Shown here: positions 1 through 8,543 of the stretch, in pieces
How positions within the stretch are numbered: the stretch's first letter is position 1
Layout of the letters: every line of letters starts with the position of its first letter
Origin: Opitutaceae bacterium
Lineage (GTDB): Bacteria; Verrucomicrobiota; Verrucomicrobiia; Opitutales; Opitutaceae
Length of the DNA stretch: 64,000 nt
Direction of reading: 5' to 3'
Assembly (NCBI GenBank): GCA_028284385.1
Contig: JANQRT010000069.1
Span: 186,001 to 250,000 of the forward strand
Notes under the pieces: generated by a model
What the model was told of the DNA's origin: nothing
Databases searched by the model: none
The model's input: the letters and a program-made list of their open reading frames with translations, nothing else
Position numbers and translations under genes: made by a program

Positions 1-1046
1 TAAGACAAACCCGGAAATTCGGAGTTTTCGGCGATCTGGACTTTGGAGACCCTAGCAATCTCGACAGCGATAGAGCAGACGCCTACTACGGCTTGAAGTT
101 CTACAAGCAGCTCAGGGAAGGAGCCCAATTCTCAGTCCAACTCGGCGCTCGAGCAACACATTACTTCGACACAGCTGAGCTTCTCTTTCGCTCTCCTTCC
201 GAGGAATTCCTGCCAGACGTGATCGTTAGCGAAAACGATCGAATTGGCATCAGAAGCAGTGACGGAACACGCGTCCACGGCGAGGCAGGTTTCGATCTCA
301 AGTTTACATCTTACCGAGTGTCCGAATACCAAAACAAGATATGGAACATAGACGGCATTCGTCACGTGATCGAGCCGATCATTTCCTACCGCTATCAGCC
401 GGAGCTTGAGAACGACATCGAACTGGCAGGCATCCAAGACTTCATGGCCTTTTCCAGCTATCTTTCCCCCATCGATCTGGAGGATCGTCGCGATATCGAT
501 TTCATTGGCGAAGAACATCGAACTCGATTTGAACTGAGAAACCGGATACAGACCCGCGACAAGGAGAATGGCTCTCGCGATCTGGCTCGTTTCAGCCTGG
601 CAATCGATCACTACCTTGACGACTCGCTGCAAGTCGATGACTGGTCCGATCTTCATTTGGACTTCGACATAACGCCTGCCCAGTGGCTGGAGATTGGTCT
701 ATTCTCGCGTTACGATTTTACCGACGGCGATCTTAGGGAATTCAACTCCAGTATCGCTCTAACGGATACAGGATACTGGAAGCTGGGATTCGGCAATCAC
801 TTTGTAAAAGGAGCAGACCTCGACCAGTACTTCGTCTTTGGCGACTACTACCTGAACGACAATTTCAAAGTCTATGCAGCCGCTAAGTTTGACGAGGTTT
901 CCGACAGTTTCTACGAGCAGCGAATCGGCATTATGCAGCGAGCCTTGGAAGACTATGGGCTGAAATACGAATTGAGAATATACGACGGTCCTCGCAGAGA
1001 AACGGATTTCAGCATTAGGATCAGTGTCGATCTCTTTGACGAATGA
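1..1046 (+). CDS. LptD/OstA-like outer-membrane protein, C-terminal part (partial)
   Basis: The reading frame is already open at base 3 and runs unbroken to the TGA at 1044-1046, so the gene begins before the window and only about 347 codons are visible. The visible part is rich in alternating polar and aromatic strands, carries a segment of the type 'HVIEPIISYRYQPE' seen in the C-terminal barrel of LPS-assembly proteins, and ends in a short acidic tail with a terminal beta strand. In that family the barrel inserts lipopolysaccharide into the outer membrane. The LptD assignment rests on this segment and the barrel-like pattern; another large outer-membrane barrel is possible. The TTG at 93 is an internal codon, not the start. 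Confidence 0.6.
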   Translation, partial: RQTRKFGVFGDLDFGDPSNLDSDRADAYYGLKFYKQLREGAQFSVQLGARATHYFDTAELLFRSPSEEFLPDVIVSENDRIGIRSSDGTRVHGEAGFDLKFTSYRVSEYQNKIWNIDGIRHVIEPIISYRYQPELENDIELAGIQDFMAFSSYLSPIDLEDRRDIDFIGEEHRTRFELRNRIQTRDKENGSRDLARFSLAIDHYLDDSLQVDDWSDLHLDFDITPAQWLEIGLFSRYDFTDGDLREFNSSIALTDTGYWKLGFGNHFVKGADLDQYFVFGDYYLNDNFKVYAAAKFDEVSDSFYEQRIGIMQRALEDYGLKYELRIYDGPRRETDFSIRISVDLFDE

Positions 1047-1106
1047 GGCGAATCTTTATTCGAATGGCGACTCGCATTTTGGCAGGAATGCAATTGGATT
1101 AGATCA

Positions 1107-2408
1107 ATGGGTCGCCCTCCACTTAACAAGGAAGCCAGAATACATCGTCTGCTCAACCAGCGACGAGTTATATTTTCTTTAATTGAGCGTATCCAAACCT
1201 TGCTGGCGCCTCGCAGCAATTTCAATCGAGAACTGGCCCACCTTTTCCGAGAGCAGGGTAAATTCGGCGCCAGAGACCGGCGTCTTTACCGAGAACTTAT
1301 TTTCACCTACTTAAGGTATCAGCTTTGGTTGGAAAAAGTACGTTCAGACGAACGAACCTTTATCGACCACCTGGTAATGCTCGCCGCCCCAATCGAAGAA
1401 GTAAAAGATTTATATCCAACTCTTGGCGACAGGGCTCCGACGGATTTGTCATTCGAAAATCGCCATCGCCTGATTGGCAAGCAGGACGAAGAGATCCAAG
1501 AGCTTCTGCCTCCCTGGTTTCTTTCCCATTTCAACGCCCGACCGGACGTCAGAGAGCTGCTGGTGTTTTTTCAAAGAGCTCCTCTTTGGCTAAGAATTCA
1601 AAAAGGCGAAGCTCAGGAAATTCTAGACGAAATCGAAGGTCTTGCAGGCGAAACGGATCAAACCCCCACCCTATCCTTAGACGCCCCCGAAGCTATCCAG
1701 GCTCCAGTAGGCTTATCACTCACCGACTTAAAGGCCTATCAGAGCGGGAAAGTGGAAGTGCAGGACATTAGTTCCCAATTGCTACTCCAGCTTCTCGATC
1801 CGGAACCCAATGGACGATGGCTAGATGCCTGTGCAGGAGCAGGCGGGAAGACCCTTCAATTAGCCAAGATGCTAAGACCACACGGCAGCGTACTCGCCTA
1901 CGACTCGCGTCAAAATGCTCTCAGGGAGCTTCGAACACGTCAGGAAAGAGCTGGCTTCTCGAACATAAACATCAGCCCATCGCGACCCTTCGAAGAGGAG
2001 TTCGATGGCGTGCTGGTGGATGCTCCTTGCAGTGGATCGGGCACCTGGCGAAGGCATCCCTTTCTGATGCGGCAGATGGAGGAGAAGGATTTGATGCGAT
2101 ACGCTGAAAAGCAGCTGCAACTGTTAGATTACTATTCAAAACGAGTAGCCATGGGAGGTAGATTGGTTTACGCGACCTGTTCGCTGAGTCGTTTTGAAAA
2201 TGAGCATGTGGTCGAGGATTTCCTTGGAAATCATGAGAACTTCGAGCATGAACCGCTCGCGGAGAGGTTCGGCCTAAAGGACGAAGGACGCGGCATCACG
2301 ATTCGTCCAGCCATGTTCAATGGAGACGGTCTGTTTGTAGCCTGCATGCGGAGAATCGATCCAGATATTCGGAAAGGAACCGAACAGGGTCTGTCCACAA
2401 CGGCGTAG
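1107..2408 (+). CDS. 16S rRNA m5C methyltransferase, RsmB/Sun-like
   Basis: This 433-residue protein is an RNA (cytosine-5) methyltransferase of the NOL1/NOP2/Sun family. A helical N-terminal half resembles the NusB-like RNA-binding domain of RsmB. The SAM-binding motif DACAGAGGKT lies at about 240-249. The two family cysteines are present: C308 in the PCSGSG motif, which releases the product, and C358 in TCSL, the nucleophile. The ATG at 1107 has no clear Shine-Dalgarno site. The gene follows the LptD-like gene by 60 bp on the same strand. RsmB methylates C967 of 16S rRNA in E. coli; the exact target here is inferred. Confidence 0.85.
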   Translation: MGRPPLNKEARIHRLLNQRRVIFSLIERIQTLLAPRSNFNRELAHLFREQGKFGARDRRLYRELIFTYLRYQLWLEKVRSDERTFIDHLVMLAAPIEEVKDLYPTLGDRAPTDLSFENRHRLIGKQDEEIQELLPPWFLSHFNARPDVRELLVFFQRAPLWLRIQKGEAQEILDEIEGLAGETDQTPTLSLDAPEAIQAPVGLSLTDLKAYQSGKVEVQDISSQLLLQLLDPEPNGRWLDACAGAGGKTLQLAKMLRPHGSVLAYDSRQNALRELRTRQERAGFSNINISPSRPFEEEFDGVLVDAPCSGSGTWRRHPFLMRQMEEKDLMRYAEKQLQLLDYYSKRVAMGGRLVYATCSLSRFENEHVVEDFLGNHENFEHEPLAERFGLKDEGRGITIRPAMFNGDGLFVACMRRIDPDIRKGTEQGLSTTA

Positions 2409-2485
2409 AAATCATGAAAGCGACCTAACGCTTTGCGAGTCGGGCTATTTTGACGTTGCCAGGAGCAAAGATTATGGGGTGAACT

Positions 2486-3280
2486 TTGCCTGTGGTCGCC
2501 GATATTGATCCTAGAATAAAGCTCTCCGTTTTCGAAGGTCCGCTGGATCTGCTCCTGTTTCTCACCCGCAAACACGAGATAGACATCTACGATATTCCAA
2601 TCGAAATCGTGCTGGACCAGTATCTGGAGGTCTTGAGGGCCATGCAGGAGATCAAGCTGGAAATCGCCGGAGAGTTCTTCGTTATGGCGGCGACGTTGAT
2701 GGAAATCAAAAGTCGCTTGCTCCTCCCTAAGCAACAGCAAGTCGTTTCCGATGATGGAGACGAAGACGATCTGGATCCTCGTTGGGAATTGGTCCACCAG
2801 CTGCTCGAGTACAAGAAGTTCAAGGAGGCGGCTGAAACACTGGACCAGCTTTCGGATCACGAATCGCTAAGACTGACCCGAGACTATGCCTCGGTAGACA
2901 AAGCCGAGAGCCCCGAGCGGCCCCTAAAGCCTGAAGACAAGATTTCAGTCTGGAACTCCTATAACATCGTGTTGCGACGGCTGTCGGAAAAACTCGTGCT
3001 AGGAGAAATTCAGGATGACGCCGTGACCGTCGTTGATCAGATGGAGATGCTCATCGAACGCATTAAGGAAGATGCGACATTCGCATTTTCATCCCTGTTT
3101 CCCGAGACAATTAGTCTCAAGAAACTCATTGTCACTTTCGTGGCCATTCTGGAATTAACTCGCCTGAGAAGGCTTCGCATAGAGCAAAACGCGGCGTTTA
3201 CCGACTTTGAGGTGATTCGAATCGATGAGGATGGCACAGGGAATGCAGAGGAAATGGAACTTGAATCTGTAGAAAGTTGA
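2486..3280 (+). CDS. scpA: Segregation and condensation protein ScpA
   Basis: The 264-residue product is the kleisin subunit of the bacterial SMC-ScpAB condensin, which organises and segregates the chromosome. The N-terminus has the family pattern 'FEGPLDLLLFLTRKHEIDIYDIPI', followed by a helical stretch with 'MAATLMEIKSRLLLP', and a C-terminal winged-helix region ends near residue 245 before an acidic tail. The likely start is TTG at 2486, since the nearby ATG at 2473 hits TGA after one codon; GTG at 2492 is an in-frame alternative. No scpB is visible next to it. It heads a tight run with two small genes and trxA. Confidence 0.9.
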   Translation: MPVVADIDPRIKLSVFEGPLDLLLFLTRKHEIDIYDIPIEIVLDQYLEVLRAMQEIKLEIAGEFFVMAATLMEIKSRLLLPKQQQVVSDDGDEDDLDPRWELVHQLLEYKKFKEAAETLDQLSDHESLRLTRDYASVDKAESPERPLKPEDKISVWNSYNIVLRRLSEKLVLGEIQDDAVTVVDQMEMLIERIKEDATFAFSSLFPETISLKKLIVTFVAILELTRLRRLRIEQNAAFTDFEVIRIDEDGTGNAEEMELESVES

Positions 3281-3537
3281 CACAAATTGACATCGTGAGA
3301 GACGAAGACGTAAAAAGAGCTCATCTGCTAGGACTTGGCCTGGACAATGATGATGGACATAAGAGAATCACCCAGTCCGAAGAGTTTTCCATTATAGGTG
3401 GCTCGCAAGAAACCCACGACAAGATGACGGAAACCGTGGTTAAGACTTTTGAAGACATAAAGAAAAACGGAAAATCGCTTGGCACTGTGGAGCCGAAAGA
3501 GCTTTCAGAGCTGATCGAAAAAAATACTCCTCAATAA
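3277..3537 (+). CDS. Small acidic protein of unknown function
   Basis: This 86-residue, highly charged protein has no cysteine, signal peptide or membrane segment and I do not recognise a family. Its TTG start overlaps the scpA stop in the sequence TTGA, so translation is probably coupled to scpA. It is followed 10 bp later by a second small gene and then trxA. The tight packing and the absence of frame breaks support a real gene. A role linked to condensin or to thioredoxin would be speculation. Confidence 0.65.
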   Translation: MTQIDIVRDEDVKRAHLLGLGLDNDDGHKRITQSEEFSIIGGSQETHDKMTETVVKTFEDIKKNGKSLGTVEPKELSELIEKNTPQ

Positions 3538-3547
3538 ACCCAAGAAA

Positions 3548-3814
3548 ATGAGCTCTCCTTCCTCCTCTCACCCTCGCAAATCAAAGCTCCAAGAACAAGA
3601 TCGACAGTCGGATGAACTGATTGTCGAAATTGAAGACCTGGAGGACGAGGATTCTGAAACGCTTGTAGCAGCCAGCAGCAGTAATGGGTCGCTGACGCTT
3701 CTTGAAGAATACAAGCTGCAGAAAAACCAGTCCAACAAGAAATCCTTTTTCATAGCTTTGACTTGCGCTGCCGCCTCTTTGACATTCGCTGTACTCTCCT
3801 TCCAAAAATTATAA
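3548..3814 (+). CDS. Small tail-anchored-type membrane protein, unknown
   Basis: The 88-residue product begins with a serine-rich, charged region and an acidic run at about 27-37. It ends in one hydrophobic helix (about 66-85), preceded by lysines, which suggests a cytoplasmic domain held by a C-terminal membrane anchor. It lies 10 bp after the previous small gene and 3 bp before trxA, so all four genes from scpA to trxA probably form one transcript. I recognise no family. The start ATG at 3548 has no strong ribosome-binding site. Confidence 0.65.
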   Translation: MSSPSSSHPRKSKLQEQDRQSDELIVEIEDLEDEDSETLVAASSSNGSLTLLEEYKLQKNQSNKKSFFIALTCAAASLTFAVLSFQKL

Positions 3815-3817
3815 ATT

Positions 3818-4147
3818 ATGGCCGAAATAACCACTTTGGACGAACAATCATTTAAAGACGCTATCGCTGGCGCTGAAACACCTGTACTGGTGGACTTCTG
3901 GGCTCCGTGGTGCGGACCCTGTAAAGCGATCGCGCCCATACTCGAAGAACTGTCTGGCGAGTTGGACGGCAAAGTCCAGATAGGCAAGGTGAACGTTGAC
4001 GAAAACGGCTCTATCGCTGCCGAATACAACATCAGAGCCATCCCTACTCTCTTGCTATTCAAAGGAGGAGACCTGGTTGATCAGTTTGTTGGCATGGTTG
4101 GCAAAGACGATCTGAAGTCGAAATTGGACTCCCACATCCCAGCGTAA
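3818..4147 (+). CDS. trxA: Thioredoxin TrxA
   Basis: This 109-residue protein is a canonical cytoplasmic thioredoxin that reduces protein disulfides. The redox site W31-C-G-P-C-K36 follows a VDFWAPW strand, and the cis-proline loop 'RAIPTLLLFKGG' is present near residue 75. Length and motif order match the family and there is no signal peptide. It is the last gene of the scpA run and is followed 27 bp later by a strong intrinsic terminator. Confidence 0.95.
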   Translation: MAEITTLDEQSFKDAIAGAETPVLVDFWAPWCGPCKAIAPILEELSGELDGKVQIGKVNVDENGSIAAEYNIRAIPTLLLFKGGDLVDQFVGMVGKDDLKSKLDSHIPA

Positions 4148-4174
4148 CCAAAAAAGCATTTCAAAAATTTTTAG

Positions 4175-4204
4175 GCCTTTCGCTTAAACGCGAAAGGCTT
4201 TTTT
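4175..4204 (+). terminator. Intrinsic terminator after trxA
   Basis: A perfect 9-bp stem (GCCTTTCGC at 4175-4183 with GCGAAAGGC at 4190-4198) has a six-base loop and is followed by TTTTTT at 4199-4204. It ends the scpA-trxA transcript. On the minus strand the following sequence is also T-rich, so it may also stop transcription from menA. Confidence 0.9.
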
Positions 4205-4205
4205 G

Positions 4206-5081
4206 TTATCCAATGGCAACGCCTATCACCGTCAAAACACTGAAAAGGAGAAGGAGCTGAGCAGATTTCGCCAGAACTCCATTCAGCTCGTAGCCCTTGG
4301 CTTCAGAAAGCGTTGAGCCTAGCTTCCAAGCCAGAGGAATGGACAAACAAGGCAGGAGTGTCCATCCCTTTTCGGTGAGGACAAAGTAGCAACCCACCAT
4401 CAGATACGCCACCAAAAACTGGATACGATACTGTTTGAGCGCGAAATTCCTGCCCAATCTTACCACCAGCGTTCGCTTACCCGCCTGGGCATCCGTTTCT
4501 AGATCGCGATAGTTGTTCACTACTAGAATATTATTGGCGAGACATCCCAAGGCTAAACCGAGAAGACAAGATTCGGTGGTTAGTTCTCCCGTAAGCACAT
4601 AGAAAGTCCCAACCGTCGCAACCAGTCCAAAAAAAACGATTACAAAAATATCACCCAATCCATGGTAAGCCAATGGATAGGGGCCGCCTGTGTAGGCGTA
4701 TCCGAAAATTATGGACAATACTCCAATTACCAACAGTTCCCAACCTCGATAGGCGACCAGATTCAAGCCTAACAGAAAAGCTGCTATAAAAATGGCTATC
4801 GCCACTAGTAGCATGGTCCTGGGCGCGATTTTTCCCGCGGCGACTTGACGCTCGGGACCCAGTCGGCTCTCGGTATCCGCTCCTTTGATGAAATCGAAGT
4901 AGTCGTTGGCCATATTCGTTCCGATCTGGATGAACAAAGCGAATCCCAAACAAATGAATACAGGAAACCAATCGATTCGACCCTGCTCCATTGCTTCGAC
5001 CGTTCCAACCATGATGGGCGAAACAGCAGCGGGAAGCGTCTTAGGGCGAGCTGCGGCAATCCAAGGGGCTAGTGATCCCAT
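4206..5081 (-). CDS. menA: 1,4-dihydroxy-2-naphthoate polyprenyltransferase MenA
   Basis: This 291-residue polytopic membrane enzyme of the UbiA family transfers a polyprenyl chain to dihydroxynaphthoate in menaquinone synthesis. The first aspartate-rich motif is NDYFD at 59-63, and the second, NNYRDLETD, lies at 189-197, both in cytoplasmic loops as the family requires. Several hydrophobic helices surround them. The early 'ARPKTLPAAVSP' segment separates MenA from UbiA-type hydroxybenzoate enzymes. It shares its strand with the DUF1015 gene 34 bp upstream. No other men gene is in the window. Confidence 0.92.
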   Translation of the reverse strand: MGSLAPWIAAARPKTLPAAVSPIMVGTVEAMEQGRIDWFPVFICLGFALFIQIGTNMANDYFDFIKGADTESRLGPERQVAAGKIAPRTMLLVAIAIFIAAFLLGLNLVAYRGWELLVIGVLSIIFGYAYTGGPYPLAYHGLGDIFVIVFFGLVATVGTFYVLTGELTTESCLLGLALGCLANNILVVNNYRDLETDAQAGKRTLVVRLGRNFALKQYRIQFLVAYLMVGCYFVLTEKGWTLLPCLSIPLAWKLGSTLSEAKGYELNGVLAKSAQLLLLFSVLTVIGVAIG

Positions 5082-5115
5082 TTACGTGAAAGGAAAGCCG
5101 CTTTCGCAATGGTGT

Positions 5116-6456
5116 CTATTGAATTCGCCGGGCTTCCAGATAGAAACGCTTTTCGTCGGCCTCGCCCATGGAAAATGTTTTTCGTGGAAGAGCTCCGTCT
5201 AGCACTACGGTCTTAAACAGGGCGCTCTTGCCAATCGCAGGCAGAAGAAAGCCGATGTTACCGGGCTTTGAACCCAGGTCGACCAAGACATCTTCACCAT
5301 GAATATAATCTACCACCGAATTCCTGTTTTCCAGATAGGAATCAATGAAAGCCTGTAAATTACCCACCTCCAGACTCCGTTTCGCATCGCTTAACCGAAT
5401 AATTCCAAAACCGGAAGCGGTCACAAACAGAATCCGGTGCTCGTCGTCGCTTTCGCCTAGCTCAACAAGACGTTCTTTCGCGCTGTCGAGATCATCGAAT
5501 TTCTCAATAGCTACCTTTGAGTCCTCTGAGGTAAAAAAGGCGTCCATGCTTTTCTGGAGATCCTCCGTGTCGACATCAAAGACAACTCTATGAATAGGTT
5601 CGAACTCCAAGCCTGCATCGTGAACATTGACTAGCTCCACCAAAGCGTAGCGCGCTGGATGATCCATTACGGAGGCAGGATCATCGGCATTGGATTTCAT
5701 ACTCTCCCAAATGTTCTTAGCGGTTGCGAGCGAGTGATTGCCATCGCCCATGGCGAAAAGAAGTACCCCTTTTCCGGATACGCCATATTTTTCATCGAAA
5801 ACCTCCTGTCGGCTCAGGGCGCTCAGCGATTGAACGACTCCAGACACATCCTCATCCGAGTTTACCTTCCAGCCCTTCAAATGGCCGCCCTGGGCCATAA
5901 GCTCGAAATCGTAAGCCGTATCGAGATTCTTTTCGAAAAGCGGCTCGATAACCGTTCTATCCGGATCGTCGATCAGGACCATGATATGCGGCAACTCGAT
6001 CTTCGCGTTTTCGCGAATCTTAACCCGAGGCGGCAGGCGATCCTCAATCGTCCCTTCCGTTGCCCGAATCAGACTCTGCGAACCGACCTTGTAGTCGTAC
6101 TTTTCCAGGTCTAAAGCGACAATGAGACCCCTTCGCGAAGCCACATGACTGGTTTTGCGATCCAGCAGGATGAATCCTGGCCCCTGGTCTTCCAGAACCT
6201 CGTCTTCAAGGTAGGTCTCCATCGCCTTGTTGATTCGCTCAATCCGAGCGGCACCATTCGGCTCCTCAAGATAAACCTCGGGAAAGACGGCGTTCAAAGT
6301 GGAAGGCGAATCGCCCACCTCGTCCTCAACCTGTTTCCAGTAGTCAGGTTGCGACGTGTACTGATCGCAGGCGACTACAGCCCATTTCGTCAAATCCACC
6401 CCCTCACGTGGAAGTAGGATGTTAGGCACCTGTAAACCGATGTCTTCGTTGTCCAT
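5116..6456 (-). CDS. DUF1015 family protein
   Basis: The 446-residue protein matches the DUF1015 family from end to end. It has the N-terminal 'VACDQYTSQPDYW' segment, the family signature GDGNHSLATAK in the middle, and a C-terminal region ending near 'LVDLGSKPGNIGFLLPAIGKS'. It has no signal peptide or membrane span. The family is widespread and poorly characterised; relatives such as SbnI have been linked to serine phosphorylation, but I cannot claim that activity here. It starts about 30 bp after the terminator that follows the ribosomal-protein pair. Confidence 0.85.
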   Translation of the reverse strand: MDNEDIGLQVPNILLPREGVDLTKWAVVACDQYTSQPDYWKQVEDEVGDSPSTLNAVFPEVYLEEPNGAARIERINKAMETYLEDEVLEDQGPGFILLDRKTSHVASRRGLIVALDLEKYDYKVGSQSLIRATEGTIEDRLPPRVKIRENAKIELPHIMVLIDDPDRTVIEPLFEKNLDTAYDFELMAQGGHLKGWKVNSDEDVSGVVQSLSALSRQEVFDEKYGVSGKGVLLFAMGDGNHSLATAKNIWESMKSNADDPASVMDHPARYALVELVNVHDAGLEFEPIHRVVFDVDTEDLQKSMDAFFTSEDSKVAIEKFDDLDSAKERLVELGESDDEHRILFVTASGFGIIRLSDAKRSLEVGNLQAFIDSYLENRNSVVDYIHGEDVLVDLGSKPGNIGFLLPAIGKSALFKTVVLDGALPRKTFSMGEADEKRFYLEARRIQ

Positions 6457-6480
6457 GATTTGGCTTCGTTTGAAAATTAG

Positions 6481-6526
6481 GAAAATGAAAAGGGCAATCC
6501 GAGTGATAGAAAACTCGAATTGCCCT
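6481..6526 (-). terminator. Intrinsic terminator after rpmE
   Basis: On the minus strand, 14 bases at 6526-6513 pair with 6504-6491 with one mismatch around an eight-base loop. A T-rich tail (TTTCATTTTC) follows. It separates the rpmJ-rpmE transcript from the DUF1015 gene. Confidence 0.8.
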
Positions 6527-6572
6527 TAAAATTCGGTTGCTGAATGGAAACTGCATTCAGCATTCAGCATCT

Positions 6573-6821
6573 TTAGCGTCGGCTGCGACGGAATTTCTTC
6601 TGGAACTTCTCTACTCGACCGGCCGTATCGACGAAACGCTTTTCGCCAGTATAGACAGGATGAGAGTCCATGGTTACATCTCGGACCACCTTCACATGCT
6701 CAACGCCATCAATAGTCTCGGTCTGACCAGTTTTGATGGTGGAGTTCGTTACGAATTGCTTCCCGCTGGAAACGTCTACGAAAACAGTTGGGTGATAGTC
6801 TGGATGGATGCCCTTTTTCAT
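6573..6821 (-). CDS. rpmE: 50S ribosomal protein L31, type B (cysteine-free)
   Basis: The 82-residue protein is ribosomal L31 of the type-B form. It opens MKKGIHPDYHPTVFVD and has the 'SHPVYTGEKRFVDTAGRVEKF' region typical of the family, with a basic C-terminal tail. It contains no cysteine, so it lacks the zinc site of the C+ L31. In many bacteria such forms replace the zinc protein under zinc shortage, but here it is the only L31 seen. It lies 19 bp after rpmJ on the same strand and is followed by a terminator. Confidence 0.95.
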   Translation of the reverse strand: MKKGIHPDYHPTVFVDVSSGKQFVTNSTIKTGQTETIDGVEHVKVVRDVTMDSHPVYTGEKRFVDTAGRVEKFQKKFRRSRR

Positions 6822-6840
6822 TGGACCAAAAATAAAGCGA

Positions 6841-6966
6841 TTAACCCTGGCGCGCCTTGAAACGCGGATTGGATTTGCAGATTACGTACAGTCTTCCCTT
6901 GCGACGTACCACCTGGCAGTCGGGATGTCGTGTTTTAGCGGACTTTAGAGAAGAGACAACTTTCAT
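6841..6966 (-). CDS. rpmJ: 50S ribosomal protein L36, type B
   Basis: A 41-codon gene read from ATG at 6966-6964 to TAA at 6843-6841. The product begins MKVVSSLKSAKTRHPDCQVV and ends KSNPRFKARQG, which is the L36 type-B pattern; it adds to the peptidyl-transferase-side of the large subunit. It keeps C17 and C30 but lacks the first CxxC pair of the zinc ribbon. It sits directly before rpmE, matching the paired L36/L31 paralog operons (ykgO/ykgM type) known in other bacteria. I saw no clear Zur operator. Confidence 0.92.
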   Translation of the reverse strand: MKVVSSLKSAKTRHPDCQVVRRKGRLYVICKSNPRFKARQG

Positions 6967-7051
6967 AAGGGGCGTAAAAACATACGGCGCCCATCCAGCT
7001 GTCAATATCCCTTTTCGCTAAAAAAGAGGTTATTTTTCGATGAAGACCGCC

Positions 7052-7615
7052 CTAATTCCATTCGACCACCTCAGGGGCCAAAGACATCAATCCCAGCTCA
7101 AGGTTGATGTTCATAATCACATGCCTCCACAGATTCTCCCCATCGAGTTGGGAGATCGCATAGCCGTCCATCTGAGAAACGACCCAGGCATTTTCGCCAA
7201 GCTCGTTCTGCAACTGCCCTTCCCCCCAGCCAGAATAGCCTTTGAAAGCTCTTAAGACTAAATCCGAGTCGGTTTCCTTCTTCGATTGGGCGATAGTCGG
7301 CTCGAGACCGAAGTAGAGCTTAAACTCGTTCTTCTCGGGAAGCACCTTCCAGGCTGAGAGAAAGATCTGATCCTGGTCAACCGGACCGCCAACGTAAAGC
7401 GGTACGTCCTGCAAGTCGTATTTGAAGAATTCGCCATTCACTTGACCAAGCGTTAGCCCTGACTTTTTGTTGACCACCACCCCAACCGAGCCTTCAGGCT
7501 TATGAGCTGTCATCAGAACGACGCTACGAAAAAAATTCGGGTCCTTTAAATGTGGATGCGCCAACATCAAGGATCCGGTAAGCTCAATGCCTTCTTCGTG
7601 CGTTTCGTCGTACAT
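7052..7615 (-). CDS. YqgE/AlgH family protein
   Basis: This 187-residue cytoplasmic protein matches the YqgE/AlgH family: 'LTGSLMLAHPHLKDPNFFRSVV' near the start, then 'GSVGVVVNKKSG', 'VPLYVGGPVDQDQIFLSAW' and a C-terminal 'GYSGWGEGQLQNEL'. In gammaproteobacteria a member is linked to alginate regulation, but the general function is unknown. I place the start at ATG 7615; an in-frame TTG at 7639 would add eight residues. It is divergent from the Nif3-like gene. Confidence 0.88.
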   Translation of the reverse strand: MYDETHEEGIELTGSLMLAHPHLKDPNFFRSVVLMTAHKPEGSVGVVVNKKSGLTLGQVNGEFFKYDLQDVPLYVGGPVDQDQIFLSAWKVLPEKNEFKLYFGLEPTIAQSKKETDSDLVLRAFKGYSGWGEGQLQNELGENAWVVSQMDGYAISQLDGENLWRHVIMNINLELGLMSLAPEVVEWN

Positions 7616-7744
7616 CTGAATTGACCAACTGAGGATCAAGCAGGATTCTCAATTACTCAAGCTAGCTTTAGCTAAATGATCAGAATATTTCCGTCCATTT
7701 CGTTACGGTTTTGAGGCGTTATCCAATCAAATGAAAATGAACCT

Positions 7745-8500
7745 ATGACAGAGCTCACGGAGATTGTTAAATACTGCGACGAACGAACACGACTGAAGGA
7801 AATAAAGGATTTTCCAGGAGCCCACAATGGCTTGCAATTCGCCAACAACGGAAAGGTCAGCAAGATTGGAGCTGCGGTTGACGCTGGCTTGACGCCCTTC
7901 GAGATGGCAGTAGAGGCGAAGATCGATTTTCTCATAACCCATCACGGCATGTATTGGAATGGCGTGCAGCCTGTAGTGGATGTTGAATACAGAAAGACGA
8001 AACTGCTAATCGATTCCAATTTAGCGGTCTATGCTAGTCATCTGCCGCTGGACGCGCATCCGGAAATTGGAAACAACGCTCTTCTGGCAAAAGCCATCGG
8101 CATCCAAGCAAGCGGTTCTTTCGCCAACTACGAGGGAGTGGATATCGGTTTTATGGGTACATGGAACGAGGGTCGAGAATCTTTGAAGAAGGCGTTGATG
8201 AAGCAGTTCGGATCAGGGATCGCCTCAATCGAGTTCGGATCCAATGAACCCGAAAAGATCTGCATTTGCACCGGAAGTGGAGCTAGTGTGATGGACGAAG
8301 TGAAACGGACGGGAGCGGATACGCTCATTACCGGCGAATTAAAGCAGCATTCCTACAACATCGCCCAAGAACAGGGATTAAACTTGTACGCATGCGGTCA
8401 CTACGCCACGGAGACGTTTGGCGTTCAGGCCTTAGCTGCAGAATGCGCCGAAAAATTCAATCTACCTTGGGAGTTTATCCAGACGAATTGCCCTCTGTAA
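7745..8500 (+). CDS. Nif3-like dinuclear metal centre protein
   Basis: The 251-residue protein belongs to the Nif3/YbgI family, sometimes annotated as GTP cyclohydrolase I type 2. The metal-binding motif 'FLITHHGMYW' lies at about 60-69, and the C-terminal 'LITGELKQHSYNIAQEQGLNLYACGHYATE' supplies the remaining histidine and glutamate ligands. Length fits the short form without the central PII-like insert. Family members form hexamers; the reaction is unproven. It is followed 43 bp later by aroQ on the same strand. Confidence 0.88.
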   Translation: MTELTEIVKYCDERTRLKEIKDFPGAHNGLQFANNGKVSKIGAAVDAGLTPFEMAVEAKIDFLITHHGMYWNGVQPVVDVEYRKTKLLIDSNLAVYASHLPLDAHPEIGNNALLAKAIGIQASGSFANYEGVDIGFMGTWNEGRESLKKALMKQFGSGIASIEFGSNEPEKICICTGSGASVMDEVKRTGADTLITGELKQHSYNIAQEQGLNLYACGHYATETFGVQALAAECAEKFNLPWEFIQTNCPL

Positions 8501-8543
8501 ATAAACGTGCAATTTTAAATCAATTCGCTAACTCTCGCCCCAT

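Noticed and set aside
132..656. Long minus-strand open frame inside the LptD-like gene
   Set aside because: It lies wholly opposite the partial outer-membrane gene, and its translation has no family pattern; it is a shadow frame.
3568..4062. Minus-strand frame across the small gene and trxA
   Set aside because: It overlaps two better-supported plus-strand genes and is serine-rich low-complexity, as expected for a shadow.
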